Shown: one piece after another, positions 51,616 through 61,359 of the stretch
Numbering within the stretch: position 1 is the stretch's first letter
Layout: each line of letters begins with the position of its first letter
Assembly (NCBI GenBank): GCA_024509875.1
Contig: JAMPIV010012160.1
Span: 568,001 to 632,000, forward strand
Direction: 5' to 3'
Length of the DNA: 64,000 nt
From: Oreohelix idahoensis
Lineage: Eukaryota > Mollusca > Gastropoda > Stylommatophora > Oreohelicidae
The notes under the pieces: generated by a model
Seen by the model: only the letters and a program-made list of their open reading frames with translations
Database searches by the model: none
What the model was told of the DNA's origin: nothing
Made by a program: the position numbers and the translations under genes

Positions 51616-52938
51616 TGAGGGCTATTCCTAAATCAACCTCTGATTGGCTGGTAAAAATAAACTGGTTGCCATAGCGACACAACGCATTGCCTGCAGCAAT
51701 CAGTATTGTGTTATCTCGCTACACGCAAACCCACAGTCCCAATTGTTCAGTTGTACACGAGTAGCGACCGAGTAAACATGGACCCTGTCATTGCAACTCC
51801 CGCCAGGTCCGTGGTGCTATTTGTTTTCTGCAAGCAGAAGAACACAGCGCCGCCGAGATTCATCATCGATTGTGTTGTGTGTATGGTGATAGCGTTATGA
51901 GTGACAGTTCTGTGAGGGATTGGTGCAGGAAATTCAGGGATGGGTGCACAGATATGCATGACGAGGGGGGACAAGGACGACACTCAATTGTGACTGATGA
52001 ACTCGTTCAAAAAGTCAACCATGTCGTGGGTGAAAATCGTCGTTTCACGATTTCAGATCTTTCTGCAAATTTCCTCAAATTTCGAGGACTAGTCTGTTTC
52101 GAATTGTCACAGAGAGATTGGGTTACCACAAGTTCTGTGCAGGGTGGGTACCAAAACAATTGACTGATGTTCACAAAGCTCAAAGAATGGGCTCAGCTTT
52201 GATGTTCCTTCTGCGCTACCGGGAAGAGGGGGACGAATTTCTCAACAGAATCTTGACTGGGAACAAGACATGGGTTCAGTTCGTGAATGAAGAGACGAAG
52301 GAACAGTCCAAACAGTGGATGCACACTCATTCTCCAAACAAGCCCAAGAAATTCAAACAAACATTTTCGCACTGACAAATGATGGCTTCACTGTTCTGGG
52401 ACCGCAAGGGAATTTTGTTGACGGAATTCATGGCACTAGGGACCACAATAACGTCAGAAGTTTGTTGTGAAACGCTGAAGAAGCTTCGGAGGTCGATCCA
52501 AAACAAAAGGTGCTGAATGCTCACCAAGGGTGTCGTTCTCCTGCACAACAACTCGTGGCCTCACACTGCGGCTCACAAAAAGGCTTTACTCGAGCAGTTA
52601 CACTTTTCAACCACCCCTCTTACAACCCGGACTTGGCACCAAGTGATTACCATCTCTTCGGCAAGATGAAAGTCTGGCTGGCTACCCAGCACATTGAAAC
52701 CAACGAGGAGCTCATGGATGGAGTCAACAACTAGCTGTGTACCCTGGCGGCGCTGTTGCTTGACGAGGGATTGCAAAAGCTGGTGCCACAGTACGACAAG
52801 TGCCTGAATTTGGGTGGCGACTATGTGGAAAAGTAATGCAGTTATGTATGTAAGTTTTGTATGTAATAAGATTTTTTTTTTCTCTGTTTTTGATTATTTT
52901 TACCAGCCAATCGGCAGTTGATTTTGGAATAGCCCTCG
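51616..52938 (+). mobile_element. mariner transposon, inactive
   Basis: Terminal repeats are present: the left reads GAGGGCTATTCCTAAATCAA from 51618, and the right, on the minus strand, CGAGGGCTATTCCAAAATCA from 52938. Each is followed inward by GATTGGCTGGTAAAAATAA. TA flanks both ends (51614-51615 and 52939-52940). The 1,323-bp length suits a mariner. Confidence 0.92.
51776..52840 (+). pseudogene. mariner transposase pseudogene
   Basis: Several frames together give the mariner transposase: MDPVIATPARSVVLFVF, CCVYGDSVMSDSSVRDWCRK (HTH region), DELVQKVNHVVGENRRFTIS, WVPKQLTDVHKAQRMGSALM, then LTGNKTWVQFVNEETKEQS, LFWDRKGILLTEFM, VVLLHNNSWPHTA, YNPDLAPSDYHLFGKMK and YDKCLNLGGDYVEK. At least three frameshifts and several stops are present. 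Two catalytic positions differ from the family: TGDE is TGNK and HDNA is HNNS, so two of the three catalytic Asp residues are lost. It cannot be active. Confidence 0.9.
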
Positions 52939-52939
52939 T

Positions 52940-55250
52940 ATATGCACCACCCATGTTTCTGGTTCGTGTGGATTGCCCAGATGTAATTATGTTTGCTGTA
53001 GCTTTCTTCTTTCTGTGATAAGCCCTGGGCATGTCAGCAGTGCATGATGAACCGTCTCATGGATGGGGACAGTGACGGCAATTAGATTCATGTCAGGGAT
53101 TTCATTTGTTTAAGTGCTTGTTGAGTCTGGTGTGTTCTGTTTCTTCATTGGAAGATTGTGCTCTGCTCCATGAATTTTAGTTTGTTGATGTTGTCATTTT
53201 CTTCTGGTTGGGTTATTTCTTTACACAAGGTACATCCAGTATACCTTTGTGCCAATTAATTCAGCCTTTCCTATTTGAAGCTGCTTTGCCGTATTGTTGT
53301 TGTTGTTCAGAATCGACATCACTGTACTCTTAGCAAACCCACAGGACCTCTGTCTTCCTCAGCAAATGTCCAAGGGTATGTATCCATACTGTTCCTACAA
53401 CATTATATTGCTGTACTAGTTTAGCAGTCTATGAATTGGCTGCATTATCTTTTTGACCACACTTGCTTTCAGTTTTGCTATTCTGTCTGTTTTTTCAGTG
53501 CCAGGCATGTCTGTGTGTCCTGATATCTACTGGAGAGTGATTTCAGTTTTGCTATTCTGTCTGTTTTTTCAGTGCCAGGCATGTCTGTGTGTGCTGGTAT
53601 CTACTGGAGAGTGATTTTAATGTTGTATGCTGTTATCAGACTGCCAATTGTTTCACCCAGCAGTATTATTTCTTGGTTTTTGGTTTGTAGGTAATCTTCC
53701 AATGCCTGCAGTGTTGACTTTGATTCAGGGAAGATTGCTATGTCTGAAAGTTTAAAGGTTTTCTTATTAAATTGGCTGAACATTTTTTGTGAGTGTGAGT
53801 TTACTGTTGTAATTTCTGCTTAGTAGTTGGAGCAGAATGCTCCACATGGTTCAGATATTTCTGCATCATCATTTGGGTACTTTACGTAAGCTCCAAGTCC
53901 CACAATCATAGTAGCCTTAAAGGCAGGGCCATCAGTGTAAGCATGTATTGCACAGTTAAGGTTGCTGTCTACAGTTTCTAAAGTAGCTGTCATTTGTACT
54001 GCTGGGTTGGTACCTCTTCTTAGCGTGCTTTCCAGTAGGGTAGTTTTTTTACTACAGGTTTCTGTAAGAAGTAATAATAATAATAATAATAATAATAGCC
54101 CCTTCAGTCATAACTGACTATGGGAATGCGCCCCTGAGGTGACAGCCCTCAGCTGCTTATTTTCTTGGTGCTCCTTTCGACGTTTTCTCCCCTCCTCTGC
54201 TTGTTGTGTGAGCCTCTCTTCGCCCAATCTGAGGTGGCGCCGTAAATAGCATCGCCACTTAGTGCGATCGGCAGCTTCATCCTCCCATGTTGCTGGATCC
54301 ATGTCCAGTGCCCTCATATCTCTCTTGCACACATCTTTGAACCTCAGCTGTGGTCGCCCAACTGTTCTCTTGCCATCTGCTAATTGTCCGTAGAAGATAT
54401 CTTTTGGGATGCGACCATCTTCCATGCGGCGAACATGGCCAAGCCAGCGAAGTTGTAAGAAGTAGTGTTGTTCAAATGTGGTAGCTGAGATCAGTAGTGG
54501 GGGGTTTTTGCTTTCATCTGTTATAGATCTTATAGTTGTTCAACCAGCTGTCTGTTTGGGTATTCTTGTCTATTTCTTCTATAGTGCTCTGCTGCTTGCA
54601 GGACAGCCCACTTATGGTGTAGGTCCCAGAGGTTCTATGTTTGCACTGATTAGCAGTCTGCTGTTGGAGTGGTTGTCATGACTTCACATATGAAACCAAG
54701 AGCTTAGTTCTGAACCTAGCTGGTTTTCCTTAGTGCTGATTAGTGGCAGGTTATAATCAATGATGGACTGGTGTATCCCAGATACAGCCATTGGTGTTCA
54801 ATAGCCAGTTTACAACATGGAATAAATTATTCAGACATTTAGATCTATAATCTACAATCATAAACATCACATACCCTAATTAGAACCAATAAAGGGGCTA
54901 AACAGGATATCTGTTTCCATTAATTTTTTAAAAATAATAAAAGGGTACAGCTGTCTGAGATTTCCTTTTTCTACTCCCCAGCTGATCCCAAGATGTTTAC
55001 CTAGTGTCAGGAGCCTACTTGCTTGTCTTGCATTTCATTTTGTGCAAGAAAAATTTGAGTAGTAGTTGTTTGCTTAGCTCCACACTTTAGTTTATGTTGG
55101 ATTTTCTTCTCTGGTCAGCAGCTGTCCATCCAGTTTTAGCTAGTTTGCCTTCTTGCTTTGCATGGCACCCCTTGTGAAAACTGTATATACTGATTTTTTG
55201 GTGTTTATGTTTCATTTCCAAAATCTGCAACCAGTAGCACTGGATAAACC
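52940..55250 (-). pseudogene. Degenerate I-type LINE (RT end, RNase H, Cys/His motif)
   Basis: On the minus strand, with stops, I read HLGISWGVEKGNLRQLYPF (about 55020-54930; compare LAGTNWGANERNLKKIY in the LINE at 40813-44073), IHAYTDGPAFKATM (near 53960-53910), FCSNY.AEI and LSDIAIFPESKSTLQALEDY (53601-53783), ITLQ.IPAHTDMPG, and CRHCPHP near 53060. It is a much older relative of that LINE, interrupted by the nested LINE tail at 54074-54453 and bounded by the mariner. The right limit is uncertain. Confidence 0.65.
54074..54453 (-). mobile_element. 5'-truncated LINE tail nested in older LINE
   Basis: This 380-bp minus-strand insertion has an (ATT)n tail (plus AATAATAAT at its left end) and an 11-bp target duplication TGTAAGAAGTA (54063-54073 and 54454-54464). 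It encodes MEDGRIPKDIFYGQLADGKR then TVGRPQLRFKDVCKRDMRAL and WRCYLRRHLRLGEERL, a LINE RT C-terminus of yet another family. Confidence 0.85.
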
Positions 55251-55603
55251 CTTTCAAGGCAGGTAGGGTCAGGCACTTTCACCACCTGGCAGAACTCTAC
55301 AGGTTGAATATCACTCTGCTTGGTTTTTATTCATGGCATCATAATGTGGACTAAATTAAACAGTTTGTTAGGACTGTAAACCCATTGCATCAAATCTGAA
55401 CCAGGCTTTTTAGCATTGGCTGTCTCAAGCCTGCCTGCAAGGCCACACGCTAACGTCTCTTAGTCTGGTCCCTACCTTTTGACCCATTCGCTTAGAAACC
55501 CTGCAGGTAGTTGTGCTGTGTGCTACCACCAGTATAGTTCTTGGGTTCATGAGGAGACACAAGCTCTCCCACTGCACTAAGGTGGAGACAATATCAGGAC
55601 AGA
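55251..55603. other. Unassigned stretch before the RTE-like LINE
   Basis: No frame or repeat is recognised. It could be further remnant of the older LINE. Confidence 0.4.
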
Positions 55604-55627
55604 CTCACATAGCTCTTACTTACTTAC

Positions 55628-57400
55628 TTACTTAGTCGTTCCCCTTCTACCGTGAGGTGTAGAGGTTTGGAAGAGAGAGCGCCAGACCATTCTATCAGCT
55701 GTCTTCTTCCTGGCCTGGTTCCATTCTAGTCCTCGGTCCTTCAAAGATTGTCTAATGTTGTCCTCCCAGCGGACTCTGGGTCGTCCTGGAGGTCTGGATC
55801 CCTGGCTCTTTGTTTCCCATGCTTGTCGTGGTAGCCGATCTTCTCCCATTCTGCAGACATGGCCAAACCATCTTAGTTGGGACTGTTCTATTTGGGTCTG
55901 CAGCGGATGGGATTTTAGGCCTTGACGGATCGTCTGGTTGCGGACCATGTCTCTTCTTGTTACTTCAACCACTTTCCTCAGATACCTCATTTCTGAGGTT
56001 TGGATCTGGCTTTTGTGGGTTGTAGTCATTGCCCACGACTCGCATCCATATGTCAAGACTGGGACATAGGTGGAGCGGTATACAGCCATCTTCGTTTTCT
56101 TACCAACCTCTTTCTTGCTGAGGAATCCACGATTTATGGCCTGAAAAAGTCTCCCAGCCACTGCTTTTCGAGTGGCCAACTCTTCTTTGATGCCTCCCTT
56201 TCGGTCTATAATAGCTCCGAGATATTTAAAGTGGTCGACCTGCTCCAGGACCTGTTCTCCCAACTTAATCTGATGTTTTCTTTCTTCTCGTGATATCACC
56301 ATGGATTTTGTTTTAGAGCTGCTTATGACCATCCCTCTCTTCTCCAGCTCTTCCTTCCAGACTTGCAGGTTGGATTGGAGATGTGCCTCTGATTTAGCAA
56401 TCAGGGCAACATCATCAGCAAATGCCAGCTCCGAAATATAGACCTGTCTCATCTTCCAGTACCCCACTGAATACTTTCTTGTTCTCTCCTTACATGCCTT
56501 GATGACATCGTCCATAAGGAGTATGAAGAGGTAAGGTGATATCCTATCACCTTGTCTTACACCAGTGGTGGTCCTGAACTCTTCTGACTTATGGTTTGCT
56601 GTCCTCACATAATTTCTGCAAGACTTGTAGAAGCTCTGTATAGCATGAATCAGAGGTGCGGGAATATTCTTCCTTGCCAAACAGTCCCAAAGTTTGCTCC
56701 AGGGGACCCTGTCAAACGCCTTTTCCAGATCTATGAAACAAAGATGGATCTCACTCTTATACTCCAGGGCCTTTTCACTCAGCTGTCTGAGTGTGAAGAT
56801 TAGGTCTTGAGTACTTCGGTTTGCTCGGAATCCGCACTGGACCTCATCCAATTGTGGCTCAGCTAGGCGTCGGAGTCTCTGCTCTAGGATTCTAGAGTAG
56901 ATTTTACCAGGGACACTGAGAAGGGATATGCCTCTATGGTTTCCACATTGTCGATTGTCACCCTTTTTGAAAATTGGTGTTATGATGGCAATCTCCCAAT
57001 CCTTTGGTATGGTCTTGTTGCACCATGCTGCCTGTAGGACCTTTAAGAGTAATAGGTCGCCTGATGCTCCCATGTACTTAACCATTTCTGGTGTTATACC
57101 ATCATGCCCTGCTGCTTTGCCCATCTTGATTTTCTCTAGTGCTGCCCTCAGTTCTTCCATCTTTATGTCATCTTCACCATCATTGGTTTCCTCTTCTGTG
57201 TCAGTGGTTATCATTTCTGATGCTTCATCATGCTCACCATCCAGGAGTTCTGAGAAATATTCTTTCCATCTTTCCATTACTTCCTTCGGGGCAGTAAGCA
57301 ATTTGCCTTGCTTGTCCTTTATAAATTTGAGAGGGCATTGTTTTTCTTTCCTCATGTTCTTTAGGGTCTTATAGAACAATTTCTGGTTTTTCTTGTGCAT
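55628..57400 (-). CDS. RTE-like LINE reverse transcriptase
   Basis: The 590-codon frame opens at the ATG at 57400 (MHKKNQKLFYKTLKNM), but it is really the continuation of the endonuclease frame. Visible motifs are KMGKAAGHDGITPEMVKYM, WEIAIITPIFKKGD, GISLLSVPGKIYSRIL, CFIDLEKAFDRVPW (about residue 225), TGVRQGDRISPYLFIL and the catalytic FADDVALI (about 328). After the thumb come LTYGCESWAMTT, RWFGHVCRMGEDRLP and GRPRVRWEDNIRQSLKDRG. All RT motifs look intact. Confidence 0.92.
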   Translation of the reverse strand: MHKKNQKLFYKTLKNMRKEKQCPLKFIKDKQGKLLTAPKEVMERWKEYFSELLDGEHDEASEMITTDTEEETNDGEDDIKMEELRAALEKIKMGKAAGHDGITPEMVKYMGASGDLLLLKVLQAAWCNKTIPKDWEIAIITPIFKKGDNRQCGNHRGISLLSVPGKIYSRILEQRLRRLAEPQLDEVQCGFRANRSTQDLIFTLRQLSEKALEYKSEIHLCFIDLEKAFDRVPWSKLWDCLARKNIPAPLIHAIQSFYKSCRNYVRTANHKSEEFRTTTGVRQGDRISPYLFILLMDDVIKACKERTRKYSVGYWKMRQVYISELAFADDVALIAKSEAHLQSNLQVWKEELEKRGMVISSSKTKSMVISREERKHQIKLGEQVLEQVDHFKYLGAIIDRKGGIKEELATRKAVAGRLFQAINRGFLSKKEVGKKTKMAVYRSTYVPVLTYGCESWAMTTTHKSQIQTSEMRYLRKVVEVTRRDMVRNQTIRQGLKSHPLQTQIEQSQLRWFGHVCRMGEDRLPRQAWETKSQGSRPPGRPRVRWEDNIRQSLKDRGLEWNQARKKTADRMVWRSLFQTSTPHGRRGTTK

Positions 57401-58664
57401 CTTTTTCTAGCTTTTCTCCAAATTCTTCCCAGGACTTCTGTTTTGCTGCTAGCACTTTGTTCTTTGCTTCTGTTCTGAGTGTCACATATTCTCTATATTT
57501 TTCCATTTGTCCTGTTGTGTTTTTAGCTCCTAAGTATTGTTTCCATGCCATTTTCTTCTCTCTTATTTTCTCTTTGACTTCCTCTGTCCACCAAGGTGTC
57601 CTCTTTCTCTGGTTCCCAAGTCGGACTTCACCGCATGCTTCTGCAGCAGCTGTCTTTATGATATCCTTGAATTTATTCCAGAGGGTTTCCAAGTCATCAG
57701 GTCGTTCTTCTGTGTTGCTCACTGCTGTAGCAATAAGCCCCTGATATCTGGTCTTAATTTCTGGCTCTCTCAGCTTGTAGGTCCTAATGCTCATTTCTCC
57801 TGCTCGTTTACTTGGTTTCTTGCGTGATGTTGGGCAGTTCCTAGGCTGAGCAACTCTTTCAGTTGTTCGTTTGATTGTTAGCAGGTAGTGATCACTTCCA
57901 ATCTCTGGCCCCCTCCAGACTCTTGCATCTCGGACATATCTGAATGAGCTTCTCCGAACAATGGCATAGTCGATCACTGACTTCTCATTCTTGGTTGGTT
58001 CACATCTAGTGTATGCATGTATGCGCTTATGGGGGAACTTTGTGTTTGTAATGATCAGATTCTGCTCACTGCAGAATCTGAGGAGTCGCTTTCCATTGTC
58101 ATTGAGAGTATCTTCTCCATATCTTCCGATAACTCCACCCCATCTAGCATGGTCATTTCCAACTCTGGCATTAAAATCTCCGAGCATAATAACTTCATCT
58201 AGGCAGTCATCCACTGTCCTTTGAAGCAGCTCGAAGAATTCCTCCTTGACCTCTGCTCTCTCATCCTCATTTGGCCCGTACACTATGACCAGGTTGACTA
58301 TGGTTTCTCCTTCTTTTAGTTTTACAACCATAATGCGCTCCGAGACAAAGTTCCATCCCTTGATACTATCTTTTTGATTTTGGGCCACAATGCAACCCAC
58401 GCCCCCTTTAGCCCTTTCAGATATGGGTACACCACTGTAGAGCAACATGTTGCCATCGAGATCCATGACTCCTTGTCCTTTTTTCTTCGTTTCCGTTATA
58501 GCCAGGATTTCTAGTTTTGCTTTCTTCATCTCTTCCACCAGCTCCTCTTCCTTCCCATTTATACTTCTTGTGTTCCAAGTTCCATAAGTCGTAGTCCGTA
58601 GTCCGTTCCAGTTCGTCGACTTTAGAATCAGTCCGGTTTTCTCTGTTGTAGTTCGCGTAATCAT
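57369..58664 (-). CDS. RTE-like LINE APE endonuclease
   Basis: The 431-codon frame starts at the ATG at 58664. APE-like motifs in order are TYGTWNTRSINGKEEEL, ILAITETKKKG (catalytic Glu), VYGPNEDERAE, IMLGDFNARVGNDH (about 165), SVIDYAIVRRS and GPEIGSDHYLL (Asp-His). The frame ends within a few codons of an A5 run at 57402-57406. With one base fewer in that run the frame would enter the RT frame, so a one-base insertion or a sequencing error explains the split. Target nicking by this domain starts reverse transcription in such elements. Confidence 0.9.
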   Translation of the reverse strand: MITRTTTEKTGLILKSTNWNGLRTTTYGTWNTRSINGKEEELVEEMKKAKLEILAITETKKKGQGVMDLDGNMLLYSGVPISERAKGGVGCIVAQNQKDSIKGWNFVSERIMVVKLKEGETIVNLVIVYGPNEDERAEVKEEFFELLQRTVDDCLDEVIMLGDFNARVGNDHARWGGVIGRYGEDTLNDNGKRLLRFCSEQNLIITNTKFPHKRIHAYTRCEPTKNEKSVIDYAIVRRSSFRYVRDARVWRGPEIGSDHYLLTIKRTTERVAQPRNCPTSRKKPSKRAGEMSIRTYKLREPEIKTRYQGLIATAVSNTEERPDDLETLWNKFKDIIKTAAAEACGEVRLGNQRKRTPWWTEEVKEKIREKKMAWKQYLGAKNTTGQMEKYREYVTLRTEAKNKVLAAKQKSWEEFGEKLEKDAQEKPEIVL

Positions 58665-58803
58665 GATTTAAAGCAAACAGGTGATTGGCCTGTTGTGCCT
58701 TTGCATGGTGGAGGGGCTGCCTCCTTACGGCCTCCATGCAGGCTGCCCTCCTCCTTTTTCATCCGGGCTTGGGACCGGCATTGGCGGAGTTCTCACATAG
58801 CTC

Positions 58804-59113
58804 AAGGGTTACAAACTTCCCATACCCACAAACAATTACTGCAATACATGCAATGAAGAGAGGATGAAGGATGAGCTTCTAATGAAAATGCAGTTTTTTG
58901 CCTTGTCTGGTGGGACATGCTCTATTCAACTCAGACACAAGGTTCATTAGTTATATTAGGGTGCTTCTCCAAATTTAAAAGAGTAGTGTATATCATTAAC
59001 AGTAATGAATTTTAAACTGCTGATTACAACGTTTAGATCTGCATCTCGGTTTCACATGACTTACGTATAAAACCATCCTCACTTTAAGAGTTAATAAAAA
59101 AAACTACACCCAC
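58804..59113. other. Short intron stretch, nothing recognised
   Basis: No gene or repeat is seen between the LINE's right target duplication and the donor of the exon at 59114. Confidence 0.6.
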
Positions 59114-59314
59114 CTGGTAACTGAAACAATCCTTCAAGGTCTTGGGTATTCTGTTTCCAGCTCCTTGCATGGTCACTCTCATGAAAGTTGGTCGCACCAA
59201 CCTTGTGATGCCCATGTCCTGATTTCTGGACCTCATTCAAGGTCAGTTTATGAAAACCTTTGGCCTTCTTTGGAGCGCTCAGATCTGAGTACTCTAGCAT
59301 TATGGATTTCAAAT
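59114..59314 (-). CDS. SYNRG: Gamma-synergin exon (Lys-rich segment)
   Basis: The acceptor is GCTCATTTCAG before 59314 and the donor is TTACCAG|GTGGGT after 59114. It is 201 bases, phase 1-1. Completing GAT with the preceding G gives DLKSIMLEYSDLSAPKKAKG then FHKLTLNEVQKSGHGHHKVG and QDLEGLFQLPG. It lies between the first acidic motif exon and the Pro-rich linker, as the vertebrate protein has a poorly conserved segment there. No catalytic motif is present. Support comes from borders and phases. Confidence 0.8.
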
Positions 59315-59439
59315 CTGAAATGAGCAAATGGCCACAAGTTGCACAACCAGAAGATAGCATGTAACATTCATTTCTTTTTTGTTCCTTATGGCACACGAAA
59401 CACCTTTCTCTCCCCCCCCCCCTCTTACAGTTGGCCTTT

Positions 59440-59515
59440 GTAAGCATTTGTGTGGTCTGGCAGAAATGGCTTCTGTAGCAATTTGTTTAACATGACAAGG
59501 TTGCCAGCCACAAGC
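59440..59515 (-). repeat. Dispersed ~130-bp repeat family, copy 8 (partial)
   Basis: On minus it contains GGCAACCTTGTCATGTTAAA and GCTACAGAAGCCATTTCTG, about half of the family consensus. Confidence 0.5.
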
Positions 59516-59664
59516 ACAACTCCATGTTAGCTACGTCTAAAGTCAGGCTGGACGAAGGAGTAGTCTTTTTCTGTATTTGTCTAATATGTAACAAGAGCTG
59601 CTTAATTTGTGGCCATTTTCACAACCTCACCATTACCACTATTTTGGTTATATTATTATTCATG

Positions 59665-60130
59665 ACATTCAAATGTGAAGTCAGTCCTATTGTATGGCTG
59701 TGAAACATGGAGAACAACAAAAACAACAACCAAAACTTGACAGACTTTCATAAATGCAAGCTTGCATAGAATAGAGGGGCTGAAGTGATATGACAAGATG
59801 ACAAATGTGGAATTGATGACAAGAACCAGACAAGTGCCAGTGGAACAAGAGTTGACAAGAACCAGACAAGTGCCAGTGGAACAAGAGTTGAGAAGAAGAT
59901 GCTGGAGATGGATAGGACACACACTGAGGAGACCTGTTGATAGCATTACAAGGCAGTCCTTGTTCTGGAATCCACAGGGAAAGAGTGGAAGAGGGAGACT
60001 AAGTAATACATGGAGAACAGAATTGGGAACAGAAGTGAAGGGCTTAAAGAAGACATGGACAGACCTTGAGCTGATGGCACAGGACAGGAAGACGGCATAC
60101 GTTTGTTGAAGGTCTATGCTCCTTGTGGAG
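59665..60130 (+). pseudogene. LINE RT C-terminal fragment with 36-bp duplication
   Basis: The plus strand reads EVKSVLLYGCETWRTTKT, then KMTNVELMTRTRQVPVEQEL, with the last part duplicated (TRTRQVPVEQEL twice). It continues RRRCWRWIGHTLRRPVDSIT, RQSLFWNPQGKSGRGRLSNT and LELMAQDRKTAYVC. A short stop-containing part precedes the ORF at 59798. It belongs to the LINE family that supplied the arrays at 14205 and 48360. Confidence 0.8.
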
Positions 60131-60239
60131 CTAAAGAGTGATTATCATGACACATTTGATGACAGGTGATAAACAAAGCAGATCTGTGGAAGGCAAAGGC
60201 AGAAACAATGCCATATGTATGACAAGAAAATTCATAGAA

Positions 60240-60590
60240 AGAGCTACTGAAGTAGAGACAGATACAAATCTGCACTTTGTAGAAATTCACTAAGGCATTT
60301 GATATGTGATAGAATACATCATCACTGATGACAAAAACCTGATGACACATCCTGGCCACAAATAGCAGCTATAAGAAATGGCTACCAAGTAGGAGAGTTT
60401 CAGCAGATAAAGGTGTTAGGCTGGGATGTATGCTGCCATCTCATTTGTTCTCTATGTACAATGAATAGATAATGAAATTCGAACGTTAAGCCAGGAACAT
60501 ATGTTGGTGGACATAATATAAACAACTTGAAATATGCAGATGATAAAGTTTTAATAGTAAAAAGTGAAAGAGTATTGTTTATATTGTTGT
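60240..60590 (+). pseudogene. Degenerate LINE reverse transcriptase palm fragment
   Basis: With stops and shifts the plus strand gives VSADKGVRLGCMLPSHLFSM and YNE, then INNLKYADDKVLIVKSE. These are the KGVRQGC.LSP.LFN.Y.E and NNLRYADDT.L boxes of an APE-type LINE RT. Earlier sequence is too decayed to delimit. It lies directly beside the preceding LINE fragment but covers a more N-terminal region, so it may be a rearranged part of it. Confidence 0.6.
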
Positions 60591-60734
60591 AACATGTAGA
60601 TGTCTAGTGTATATTGTAGTAACATGTACGAGCAGATATCTAGTTTATAGTGTTGTAACAACTAGATGTCTTGTTTTTATTTAGTGATGTCAGAGGCAAA
60701 AAAGGTTGAAAACCACTGCTTTGGTTACAGTTAC

Positions 60735-60911
60735 CTTTCTTTTCATTCTGACTATCTAGCTTGGGTTCAGAAGCTGCGTCTACATCGGATGTATGTGGTA
60801 TTTCTGGAACACTTTGATTAATCTTCTGACCAGTATTAGCTGGTGTTGACGGCCCTTGAAGGAAGTCTCCAAAACCATCATCTTCATCTTGTGACGTGAG
60901 TGGATTTTTTG
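60735..60911 (-). CDS. SYNRG: Gamma-synergin exon (first acidic motif, GFGDFLQGP)
   Basis: The acceptor is AATATTGCAG before 60911 and the donor is AAAG|GTAACT after 60735. The length is 177 bases, phase 1-1. It reads KNPLTSQDEDDGFGDFLQGP then STPANTGQKINQSVPEIPHT and KLDSQNEKK. The motif aligns with FLDEEEFSDFMQGP of the long vertebrate gamma-synergin isoform, including the trailing QGP. That is good evidence for both identity and position. Upstream exons with the N-terminal Gly/Met region and coiled coil should be to the right of the window; I found none in 61-64 kb. Confidence 0.9.
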
Positions 60912-60983
60912 CTGCAATATTATTATAAAAAAGATTATTTTCATTAAAAGTTGCAGGATTACAATTTCCTTAGAATTAACTTT

Positions 60984-61227
60984 TGGTATTCGGCCAAAAC
61001 AATACAAACACCATCACTAGAACAGCTGATGGTGAAAGAGAGGCAGACCAAAGGCAACCTGTCGGAGAACAGTGGAGGCTGAGATGAAAAGCATGAACCA
61101 GAGTTAAGGCATGGCATGAAGGATGGCCATTTACCGAGCAAAATGGGGACAGTTTGTTGCTGCCCTACAAGACTCCACTAGGCGTGATGGCCATTGACTG
61201 TCAGGGCTAAGGATGCAAGAAGAAGAA
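60984..61227 (+). mobile_element. LINE 3' tail with small inverted 5' piece
   Basis: The target duplication GAATTAACTTT lies at 60973-60983 and 61228-61238. The 3' part (ACCATCACTAGAACAGCTG onward, GAGGCAGACCAAAGGCAACC, GACTCCACTAGGCGTGATGG, GAAGAAGAAG) is a plus-strand copy of the tail of the LINE at 4947-7790. The first ~25 bases (TGGTATTCGGCCAAAACAAT) are the reverse complement of that LINE near 7420, so they are inverted. It lies only about 60 bases upstream of the acceptor of the synergin exon 60735-60911. Confidence 0.8.
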
Positions 61228-61359
61228 GAATTAACTTTCATATTAAAGTAATGCCAATACATATATTCTCTTTGTCTTATCTTCCATTCTTTCTACATTA
61301 ACCATTCTGTCTCTTACTTCTTACTTAAGATATTAGTTGTTCAAGTCTTTCATTTGCCC

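Larger units (their letters stand above)
55616..58791 (-). mobile_element. RTE-like LINE, nearly intact, with TSD
   Basis: The minus-strand element lies between 12-bp target duplications CTCACATAGCTC (55604-55615 and 58792-58803). Its tail is four TAAG repeats. Endonuclease and RT are in adjacent frames separated by a single frameshift. Short 5'-truncated copies of the same tail occur at 2314-2586, 4892-4931, 7801-7840 and 62520-62728, so the family has been active in this locus. Confidence 0.93.
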
